Assembly (NCBI GenBank): GCA_039545355.1
Contig: BCJJ01000025.1
Coordinates: 120,510-184,509, forward strand
From: Trichosporon coremiiforme
Taxonomy: Eukaryota; Basidiomycota; Tremellomycetes; Trichosporonales; Trichosporonaceae
Reading direction: 5' to 3'
DNA length: 64,000 nucleotides
Part shown: positions 53,101 to 62,781 of the stretch, one piece after another
Numbering within the stretch: position 1 is the stretch's first letter
How the letters are laid out: the number at the start of each line of letters is the position of its first letter
The notes under the pieces: generated by a model
The model's input: only the letters and a program-made list of their open reading frames with translations
Told to the model about the DNA's origin: nothing
Databases searched by the model: none
Position numbers and translations under genes: made by a program

Positions 53101-53599
53101 TTGCTGGACGAGCATCAGCTCGCTGAGCTTTCTTCCTTGGTACGCTGGCAGCCACCACTCCATATATCACTAAGGCGTACTTGCATGCATAGATGCAATG
53201 ATTAAGGGAGCCTCAGACGCGGAGTGTGGTGATGGGATGCGGAACTGGGCTCCAACCAGAAAAGGACTGGGGGGTAACGTCATTGTGCGCTTGCTCGGGC
53301 ATTCTCCACGACCAATGAACCCCTCGAGTTTTCAGTCTTTTCAGTCGCACCACCTCGCGGGTTGGCTGGAGCTGCTGTTATAATGGCTGATGTCTGCTAC
53401 GTTGTCCGGGCTCCTTATGCACAGGCGTCCGCAATACCTCTACTTGCAGACCTCTGCGACTTGGCATCCACCCCACCGCTCGCTAGTAATCTCCTCCCTT
53501 AGGCGAGGGCACAAGTAGTCCTCGGCGCCAAGAAGCGCCCCCATCACGTGTAACGGCCCCAGAGGCGGAGTTCTCAGTCTGTTGTGGTGACTGGTCGTT
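53100..53599. other. intergenic, no supported gene
   Basis: Short frames on both strands with no family resemblance lie between the two repeat families. No RNA gene or tandem array is visible here. Confidence 0.3.
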
Positions 53600-55290
53600 G
53601 CTAATTCAATGGTCCGCGCACTGCTTGCCGCGCTGGGTGCACTGCCGTTCTTGGGGAGCGCACTGCCGCTGCCAAGGTCACCGAGGTGGGGACCCAGGGT
53701 CATGACTTGACAAGTCTCTTCCCGAGCAGGCGCACTTCCGCACCGAGTAACGCACTGACGCGCCGAGTAACGCACTGCCCGTCGAGGAGTGTACTGCCGA
53801 GTGTTTCTTCGGAGTATTGAGATGCACTGCCGCCGACGCACTGTCCCCATCGACGAACGCACAGCCGCCGCCAAGACATTGATATGTTTCAACTAGTCCC
53901 CATATATCAGAGCCAAGCCAGCGTCGTGCAGCATCTGCTGACGCGTAGGCTTGCTCAGTGTCGGCTGTGAGGTTTGGCTTATCCATCAGCGAGTGGTCTT
54001 GGTAAGCTTGAGAGAGCACGACCCGCCTACAGTTTGTTCCCCACCTCTAGTGAGATATGAAAGCGGGCAGTGGACATTACACTGCCGAAAAGAAAATGGG
54101 AGCCTCTCCGAAGTCCGCGCCGAGCAGGGCTTTATTGCGGCGCAGAGCCTGTCGGCACCCATTTGAAACACCGGACCCCGAGATATTCATGTCAGTGGCG
54201 TTCACAGACGCGCGGAGACTTCCTCTCGGCCCGCTGGCCGTTGTGGCGCTCGCACTGCCTGAGGCGTACGCACTGCCTATCGTCGGAGTACACTGCCGCC
54301 GCCGCCGAACGCACTGCCCTCGCCAAGACTTGATATATCTCAAAGTGTTGCAGAATATCTCGGCGTCACTGTAAGATCCTACCACATCCGTTCGTCGTTT
54401 GCAGCCGAGCAACCTCGCCATGGGCGTTGTACTCTTATCTAAAGCTCGCTTGCAGACAGTCCCTTGCTGAGTTGATTGGTGTCTCGATTGGAGGGTGTGG
54501 CTGGAAGAAGGGCAATGTGTTAGCAATGGCTGCTGCTGCAATCAGGCGTCGAGATGCCGTGATCATGTGCTGCAGTGGTACAGTCCGAAACAGCATACCC
54601 CGGAATGCTCATGGCGAGACGGCCGGTTGCTAGCCGATGGGGTCGATGACGGCGTGGCGGGGTCGGCATCCATTCCGTCAATAGGTGGCGTCCGCACTGC
54701 CGATATCCATCGCCGATCCGGAGGCGCACTGCCGCTTGCCTTAGTGCACTGCGGGCGCCGTTGACCGGCGCCGCGCACTGCCGTAGCCAAGACTCCGAGT
54801 AGCCCAGAATACCCTGCGATTTCAATCTACGGCCCTACTATTCCTCCAGCAGCCAGGTAACCGTGGGCAAAGACTTGGATGTGGGACGATCTGTCTGAAG
54901 GCTAGAAGGGCGCTGCTGGCTACTGCAGTCGGTATGGCTGAGAGAGGACTGTTCGAGGAGAGCGAAGAACAGTAAATGTGCGAGGAACGTGAGGTTTGGG
55001 GTCAAGAAAGCCATGAAGGGTGATGTTGCGGACCAGGGGTGAGAGATGTCAACTCCCTCGTACCTTAGTCGGACTTGGTCGTGGAATGCCGCCGAGCGCC
55101 CGGCCCTACTTTCTCCATGTCAGCTTACGAATCTCCATCCCCTCAAGACGGCTTTGCAAGGCGTTGGAGCAGAAGGCTGGAAGACTTTCCGACCGTCGCG
55201 CCACCGGGGTCTCGTCGGGAAGCGGATCGCGCCTCAGCGTCTGACATGAAGCACGGGACCACTGCGCACTGCCGCGCCAAGACTTGGACT
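53600..55290 (+). repeat. dispersed direct repeat family with core GCACTGCC(G)
   Basis: The octamer GCACTGCC occurs about 11 times in 1.7 kb, all on the plus strand. Clusters lie near 53637-53660, 53772, 53824, 54250-54320, 54692-54780 and 55267, with many one-mismatch variants between (GCACTTCC, GCACTGAC, GTACTGCC). Several clusters end with GCCAAGACWTGATAT or a close variant, for example near 53868, 54316, 54783 and 55272. About one occurrence per 65 kb is expected by chance. No coding frame explains it. Confidence 0.6.
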
Positions 55291-55688
55291 TGGTCACGCG
55301 AGCGATCATCTACGAGTCACATCCCATGCTTCTCTTCGCACGAGCACCGCACGAGCACATCACTCTCTGCACGGGCTCGCTGTAGCTCGCCGAGAGGTTT
55401 GCTTATCTCTGACATCAGGTGGCGTGTGCGCGGGCACGAGCGACGCACGAACTGGTATCATGTGTAGCCGAGCCATGGGGGCGATCTGTGTGATGCCAAG
55501 AACACCGGAGCCAAGAATTGTTGATCTGGGGTCGGGTACACACACGCCGCACACACCGACTGTGCGTTGGCTTACGAATTGGCTGATTGCAAGCATAACG
55601 GAAATATCATACTGGGTCATGGTTGCATCATAGTGATACTAGTGATATACTGTCGGCCCGCGAGGGGTACGTCGTGAAAGGTCTATCT

Positions 55689-55789
55689 GGATGGATGGAT
55701 GGATGGATGGATGGATGGATGGATGGATGGATGGATGGATGGATGGATGGATGGATGGATGGATGGATGGATGGATGGATGGATGGATG
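55689..55789. repeat. (GGAT)n tetranucleotide microsatellite
   Basis: About 25 uninterrupted GGAT units, ending about 50 bp beyond the stop codon of the minus-strand antiporter. On the plus strand it reads as a Met-Asp-Gly-Trp polypeptide, which I regard as fortuitous. Confidence 0.97.
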
Positions 55790-55839
55790 CATGTTCTATG
55801 CATATGCCTGATCAATGCAGATCAGGACTGATTAACAGG

Positions 55840-57836
55840 TCATTGGACCATGGCGTGCGTCGAGGGCAGGACGAGATTGGGGTTAGATGCGCTGTGAGGA
55901 GCGCTGTCGTTGTTGCTGGGCGACGTGCGGCCACTGGAGAGCGCGCTGTGGCCGACCGTGCTCTCGCCCCAGTGCACACCCTGAGACATGGTGTTGGTGC
56001 GGCTCATGGACAGCGTGTTGGTCCGGCTGAAGCCATGGGGGGTACCAGTCCCGCTGTTCGGGGCTTCGGTTGCGTCGTCGTGGACGCCGACATCGCGAGC
56101 ACTGGCTTCCTCAGGTTCAGAGGCTGCGCTTGTGTCATGAGTGGGCAGGGCACCACCGAAGGGGACCGGCGGGGGAAGGCGCGAAACGAACGGGGCGCCG
56201 GACTTCGAACGAGTGAGAGTGAGCGTGTGTTGCATCGACTTGCCGATCGGGATGGTGATGCCGTGAACGATAACGGAAGTGAGGACCATGAAGTAGACGA
56301 CCGGGGCAATGACGGCGCGAAGACGCTCGCGAGTGCCGTCGTTGGGGATGGCGTGGTGGGCGACCTCAATGTAGAAGACGGCACCGACGCCGATGGGGCC
56401 GAAGTATCCGGTGAAAAGGGCGTCCTTCCAAGAAGATGAGATAGGGGGAATGAACTTCTTCTGCGAGATAGTTAGAGATCGATAAGAAGTGGAGGACGCA
56501 CCGCAAGAAGAACCCAAGGAAGACGGCGCGCAATCATGACGGTGATACCGAGAAGGACGAGACGCCAGGGCGTGATGCCCCAGTAGTTGCCGAATTCATT
56601 CCAAGGTATGACAGCTCCAATGTACAAGAAGATGGCCTGCGCGGGTCAGTTAGGAACTGCGAAGATGTTGAAGCTTACACTGTTGAGCAGCATGTCAATG
56701 ACTTCCTGGAAGCTGTCTTCCTCGCTGCGGATTCGGAACCAGTCATCCCAAGTGAGAGAGTTTCCGACGACGAAGCAGCAAAGGATGTCGTCCGAACCGA
56801 TGATGCCGACCCAGCCGACCGTGAAGAAGGTGAGGGCGACACCGAACGCGAGGAAGGATTCACGGTCGATCAGACTGCCACAGTCAGATGTATTCACGCA
56901 GCACATCTCAGACACTCACTTCCTTCCCTCGCAGTACTTCAAGCACCTGCGTGCAATGTATCCGATGACGGCACCGATGAGGACGGAGAGAAGGATCTGG
57001 TACAGGAGTACGTTATAGAACCTGGGAAAGTTAGCTTGCCTACTGGCATCAGCAGTCTCACCATTGACCAATTGCTTCTCCGAGGGAGCTGACAGGGTTG
57101 CTGGGGGTCCTCCAGTACATGATGTAAAGGGCCATGAAACTATGATCAGCGGGAAGTTTGCACACGAACTCACAGGAAGGGGAAGCCGAGACCATCGTTG
57201 GCACCCGCCTCGGCAAGAATGATGTTACGCGTCTCCAGAGGCACATACTTCTCCGCGAAACGACCTTGTCGTCAGTGTCTCCTCGGCAGAAGCCCAAACC
57301 TTACCTTTGCAGATGGAGTTCGCAAGAACTGGGTCGGTAGGGGTAACGCACGAGCCAACGACGAGCGCCTCGAGGAAGGTGAGGTTGGGAATGAATGCCC
57401 AAACAAGAAGAGCGGAGACGAACCAGGCGCAAGTCATGACAGGGATAAGCAAGACGAACAGACTGAGTCTGTGCCTCCAGCAGTACGCTTTGGGTAGCGA
57501 GATACCGGTGAAGAGAACCTGGATTGCAATGACGATGCGAGAGACTTGGAAAGACAGAGACTCGAGCTGGTGTTGGTCATAGCCTACCCAGCGGAATGGA
57601 TTGAAAATGTCTGCGCCGATAGGCCCGAAGGCGATGCCGATAAGTAAAGCGACGAGAGGTTCAGCTGGTCAGGTCAGCGGGGGGAAGGGGATGGCCTGTC
57701 TTCAGGCTTCAGGCGTCTTGGACTCACACATGAACATCTTCTCTTTGAGGAAGAAGCTCACGAGACCAACAATACAGATGTATCCGCCAATAACGGACAA
57801 CACCTGCGAGGTCTCCGAAATGTCGAGATGAACCAT
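55840..57836 (-). CDS. NHA1: Na+/H+ antiporter (NHA1/SOD2 type)
   Basis: Plasma-membrane cation/proton antiporter for sodium and pH homeostasis. I assembled eight exons: 57728..57836, 57305..57664, 57174..57264, 57062..57139, 56920..57021, 56679..56874, 56502..56636 and 55840..56460. The seven GT-AG introns are 34-63 nt, and the joined frame is 563 residues with no stop. Family landmarks in order: [28 protein letters not shown] (TM1-2), [36 protein letters not shown] (TPTDP core), [21 protein letters not shown] (the conserved Asp in ND), [39 protein letters not shown], and [18 protein letters not shown] (GPIGVGA). The C-terminal 130 residues are a Ser/Thr/Pro-rich cytosolic tail, shorter than in S. 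cerevisiae Nha1. The symbol denotes the family; paralogues are possible. Confidence 0.92.
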
Positions 57837-59067
57837 GATGAAGGTGGGTTGTTAGGTGCGGAAGAGCACCCGAGAGGACTGGTGTTATTGAACGGAAGGA
57901 GTAGGAGCGACTCCCTCAGTCGAAAAAGCAGAAGTGGTGTTGAGGAAGGATGAGGAGCCCACCATGTGTCGAGAAAGGCGGATTAATAAAGTCGGGAGGT
58001 GGTGAGTGCTGTGTGAGCGGGGTGCGCCTGGGTGGTGGTGACCGGAGGGTGCGAGGGGAATGCGGGGAGGCTCTACCACGGGGACCCGGTGGTGCCAAAA
58101 GATAGGAACTGGATGGTGTCGGATGGATGTCGTGACGAACTAAAAAGTTGAGGGCGTGCACACGGAAGAGCAAAAGCTGGGCGTGGGGTAGGCCGGGGAC
58201 GGGTGCGTGTCAGGGCGCGGGGATGCGGAGAAGATAAGGCGGGTCGGGTGGGGAAGGGCACCAGCGGATCCAACAGAACGATGACTGTGCGCTGCGAGCT
58301 GCGGCTGCAGGCTCGTGATTGAACGGCACAAGGTGCACTAGCGGGATTGGAACTGGCCGACTTGCCGATGCCAAGACTAGTACAAGGGAGAGAGAGGATC
58401 TGGGGATCTGAGGGCTTGAAGGTTGAAAGAGAAAGAGAAACGTGCGCAGAAGGCGTTGCGCTGGGTGAGATGTCGATGCCCGAGCTGGGAGTGCGGGCTG
58501 CGGTACAGGCAGGCAAAAGCTTGGATGGACGGATGGTCAAGACGAAGGAATGCTCGAGTCCTGGATGTCCTGATCAGTGCTGATTCCCGTAGCTCTCGCT
58601 GGTCGCTACTCGCTGTCAAAAATCCCTCATCGTTCGTTAGGTCATCTCACCTGCGCATCCTTTGCATCGTCGCTTCGGTCGTTTCCTGACTCCAGGGCAG
58701 CCCTCTGTCTAATCTCGACCAAACAGCCACCCAGGCTCGTCAGAGTGGAGGTGGGGCCAGGCTTGGCTACGCATTCCGTGCTATATCGGGCTCGTGCACA
58801 CTAACCAGACCTGAGTGACCATCGTTTGCCTTTTACGTAAGACCACGCGACAATAAATCTGCCGTGTCAATACCGTCATGATTTGCCACCCGCCACGCCA
58901 CGCGGGACTATCACTATCAATAGTCGCCTGCAATAGGTGCCGTCATCGCGAGACGACGGCTATGACCAGGGCCAGCCGCTACCGTCGCGCTGCTGCGGCG
59001 ACCTCGATCCAGTGCGCACCTCAACGCACCGTCATCACCAACACCATCCCATACACCATCGTCCACC
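57837..59067. promoter_or_regulatory. divergent intergenic region between the antiporter and VPS35
   Basis: 1.2 kb between two divergent genes. The antiporter side is pyrimidine-rich on the minus strand and the VPS35 side is C/A-rich just before the ATG. Frames inside are shadows. No specific operator is recognised. Confidence 0.4.
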
Positions 59068-62000
59068 ATGGCTGTGCCAGAGGATCCCAAGATCCTCGCA
59101 GACGCACTCAATGTCGTCAAGGTGCAGACTGTCCAGCTCAAGCGCTACCTTGAGTTGGACGAAATCATGGAGGCCCTCAAGGCTGCCTCCACGATGCTGT
59201 CCGAGCTCCGGACCTCGTCCCTCTCCCCGAAACAGTACTACGAGCTCTACATGTCCGTCTTCGACAGCCTCCGCCATCTGAGCTCGTACCTTTACGAGGC
59301 CCACATCGATGGCAGACACCACCTCGCCGACCTCTACGAGCTGGTCCAGTGAGTGTTTCGGGCTCCGAGTTTCGGCTGCTTGTCGGAAGCCATAACGCCA
59401 AGCCACCCAGCACACTAACCCTGCAGATATGCAGGCAACATTGTCCCTCGGTTATACCTCATGATCACGGTTGGATCAGTCTACATGTCGATCCAGGATG
59501 CCCCCGTCCGCGAAATCATGAAGGACATGCTTGAAATGTCACGAGGAGTGCAGCACCCGACTCGCGGCCTGTTCCTGCGGCACTACCTTTCCGGTCAGAC
59601 CCGGGATTTCCTGCCCGTCGGTAACGTCGATGGGTAAGTCATAATTAGCTGGCGGAACACTGACTTCAGACCGGCTGGTGACCTGCAGGACTCGATCGGC
59701 TTTGTTCTGACCAACTTCATCGAGATGAATAAGCTCTGGGTCAGGTTGCAGCATCAGGGACACTCGCGAGAACGCGAGAAACGTGAGACCGAGCGACGGG
59801 ACCTGCGAATTCTCGTCGGCACGAATCTCGTCCGACTGTCACAGCTCGAGGGCGTCGACGTGGACATGTACCAGCGCATCATCCTCCCCGCCGTGCTCGA
59901 GCAGGTCGTGAGCTGCAAGGACGTGATCGCGCAGGAGTACCTGATGGAAGTCGTGATCCAGGTGTTCCCGGACGAGTTCCACCTGCACACGCTCACGCCG
60001 TTCCTGTCCAAGGTGGCACAGCTTCACCCGCGTGTGAACGTGAAGCAGATCGTCATCGCGCTCATCGACCGATTGGCTGCGTACGCCGCCCGCGAAGCCG
60101 AGAACGAGGATCCCGAGGAGAAGAAGCGTCAGGAGGAGGAAGCCACGAAGCGGCTCGCGGAGCGCGTCAAGCAGGTCCGGTTGCACGACCACAAGTCGCC
60201 GGAAGCGGAGGAGAAGCCGTCAACGCCGAGACCTGCCGAAGCGGACGAGTGGGCGGATCAGCCGTCAGCAGAGAAGGAGGACGGAGAAGGAAAGCCTGAG
60301 AATGGGGAAGCGGAGAACGGCGAGAAGAAGGAGGGTGGGGAAGATGGCAAAGCGGACGCCGAGGAGAAGCCGCCCACGCCTCCCGAGAAGCCGAAGACGT
60401 TCCGCGGCATCCCGGAGGACGCCCGTCTGTTCGAGGTGTTCTGGGCCCAGATCGTGGAGCTCATCAAGGTATGTTTCGGGATTGTCCTAACTAATAGTCT
60501 CCAGGCCCGTCCCGACCTCTCGATCCAGGACATCACCGCGCTCTTCGTGTCGATCGCCAACCTCTCGCTCAGCTGCTACCCCGACCACCTCGAGTACATA
60601 GACCAGATCTTCTCGTACGCAACGAGCAAAGTGCGCGAGTACCAGCAGAACCCGGACCTGCATGCGCCGCCGACAGCTGCGAACCTGCTTGCGCTGCTGC
60701 TGGCGCCGATCCAGTCCTACGTCTCGGTGCTCACGCTGCTCGCGATCCCGTCCTACATACCCCTACTGTCTGTGCAGCCGTACACGACACGTGCGGCTAT
60801 CAGCCACGCCGTTGTCTCGTCGGTGCTGAAGAACAACACGCAGATCGAGACGACGGACGATGTCGAGGGCGTGCTCGGCCTGTGTGCCGTGCTCGTGCGG
60901 GATCAGAAGGACTCGCAGGGCGGGTCGCTTGCGCCTGCCCGCCGGCCGCCGCCCGATCTGCGCGAGCTGGCCGAGGAGCAGGGCTGGGTGGCGCGCATGA
61001 TCCACCTGTTCCGGACGGAGGACCTGGGCGTGCAGCAGGAGCTGCTGCAGACTGCGTACAAGCAGCTGGCCGACGGCGGAGAGAGGATACGGTGGACGTT
61101 CCCGCCGCTCATCACGTCTGCGATCCAGCTCGCGCGGCGGTTCAAGGCGCGGCAGTCGGAGGAGAAGGACTGGGAGCCGCGGATCAGCTCGCTGTTCAAG
61201 TTCATCCACCGCCTCATCTCGATCCTGTACACCAAGGTCGAGGCGCCGGAAATCTGTCTCCGCTTGTTCCTGCTAGCGGCGCAGGTGTCGGACGAGTGTG
61301 GGCTCGAGGAGCTGACGTACGAGTTCTTCGTGCAGGCGTTCGTCATCTACGAGGAGAGCATCAGCGAGTCTCGCGCGCAGCTCATGGCGATCACTGGGAT
61401 CATCAGCGCTCTGCAAGGGTCTCGCGTCTTCGGCGCCGACAACTACGACACGCTCATCACCAAGGCGGCGCTGCACGGCTCCAAGCTGCTCAAGAAGGGG
61501 CACCAGGCGACCGCGGTCCTGTACGCGTCGCATATGTGGTGGCAGACGGGCGGGGACGAGCGCCCGAATCCGCCCCTGCGAGACGGCAAGCGCGTGCTCG
61601 AGTGTCTGCAGAAGAGCCTTCGTATCGCTACCGGCTGCATCGACGAGCTCACCAGTGTGCAGCTGTACGTCGACGCGCTCGACCGCTACATCTACTACTT
61701 CGAGCAGGGCGTCGACGCCGTCACGCCGAAATACATCAACTCGCTCGTCGAGTTAATCACATCCAACATTGACGCCGTGCACAGCACAGACGTCCACCCG
61801 TCCTCTGCGTCGCCGCCCGGTCTCGTGGACGGCGTCAACACGCCGGACATGGTTGTCAAGGTGAGTAGCGAGCGGGGCGAGCGCTGCTGTAGGCGTAATC
61901 GGACTCTGCCGCAAGCGCCATTGGAAGCGCTGTGTGCGCAATGGGGTCTCTTCGGACGCATAGCTAGTCAATCGAGGATAGTAGCTAATGCTCAGCACTT

Positions 62001-62145
62001 CAAGAACACACTCCGGTACATCCAGAACAAGCAGCGCGCGCACCGTGATGCGCCCGAGCCATCCGAGGGCGAGGGCGAGGACAAGCCCGCTGACTGGAGC
62101 GCCGTCGATGTCGTCGGCGGATGTCTCAAGATGGGTCTGGCGTAG
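59068..62145 (+). CDS. VPS35: vacuolar protein sorting protein 35 (retromer core subunit)
   Basis: Cargo-recognition scaffold of the retromer, which returns receptors from endosomes to the Golgi. Exons are 59068..59348, 59427..59633, 59670..60468, 60505..61860 and 61996..62145 (930 residues). The first exon starts [20 protein letters not shown], and the second opens with [12 protein letters not shown], the PRLYLM motif that binds VPS26. Further VPS35 landmarks: [49 protein letters not shown] (here [16 protein letters not shown]), and in the C-terminal half the alpha-solenoid segments [20 protein letters not shown] and [18 protein letters not shown]. Between about residues 335 and 405 lies a Glu/Lys/Pro-rich acidic insert. 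The third and fourth introns (36 and 135 nt) are multiples of three without stops, so naive ORF calling reads through them. Confidence 0.96.
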
Positions 62146-62505
62146 GGCGAGTCGCAGGGAAGCCCTCGACCCTCGACTCTCGGCGCAGTCGTCGGTGCAG
62201 CGTTGGGCTGGCGCCCGGCTCGCCCAGCTCGGGTGTATCTCATAGATTGATAAGTAGGGGCTGCGGAGCTTTCTCGTGGTCACTGTTAATTATGCTTATT
62301 TCATTACGACGCTAGGGACGCAAGGGACGTCGCAGGCGGCTCCATGGTGGCTGCATCTGTTGCAAGTAGGGAGAATAGAGAGGGAAAGTCAGAGAGAGGA
62401 CCCTAGGGAAAGCCGGAGCACGGGGATATGCACATTCATACAGTTTGTGGTGATACAGATTTACAACTGGTCTAAGCGTCTAGCTCGTTGGTGACTTTGT
62501 CCTCG
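62146..62505. other. convergent 3' flanks
   Basis: Between the stop of VPS35 and the end of the minus-strand frame that follows the ankyrin gene. A/T-richer, no gene supported. Confidence 0.4.
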
Positions 62506-62781
62506 TCATCGTCGAGTAGGAGCCAGATGGCGAGCATGATACGATGGTGGCAGCACGCGGCCGCAGGCTAGAAGGGGAAGGACGGTTGCAGCCTCTCTGG
62601 CGTAATCCTCGGACTCGCCCTCGGGCTCCTCATCTCGAGCGGCATGAGCTAGCTGGTCGGGGATCGCAATCCTGAGCCCCTGCATCTTCGTCTTCGTCTC
62701 CACAGGCTCCTCCGGAATGACGATACGCAGCTTCGTCCCCGGCCCCCTCGCCTCCGGCCCAGAGCTCGTCCGGCGCATCTC
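62506..62781 (-). other. in-frame coding-like extension after the ankyrin gene stop
   Basis: Directly after the TAG at 62782..62784 the same frame stays open for 92 codons: GAG, then MRRTSSGPEARGPGTKLR, IVIPEEPVETKTK and GLRIAIPDQLAHAARDEEPE. The start echoes the last residues before the stop (MRRTNSAQGG). LRIVIPEE and LRIAIPDQ look like an internal repeat. It could be the true C-terminus reached by stop readthrough, the product of an unrecognised splice (the stop lies in TTTAG, an acceptor-like sequence), or the remnant after a nonsense mutation. I saw no convincing donor upstream. Confidence 0.4.

Noticed and set aside
55623..55811. Met-Asp-Gly-Trp repeat peptide
   Set aside because: Direct translation of the (GGAT)n microsatellite.
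60882..61772. 296-codon alternative frame inside VPS35
   Set aside because: Ala/Arg/Gly-rich +1 shadow of the verified VPS35 frame.
59725..62145. VPS35 starting at 59725
   Set aside because: This is an internal Met within exon 3; the PRLYLM-bearing upstream exons and the ATG at 59068 complete the protein.
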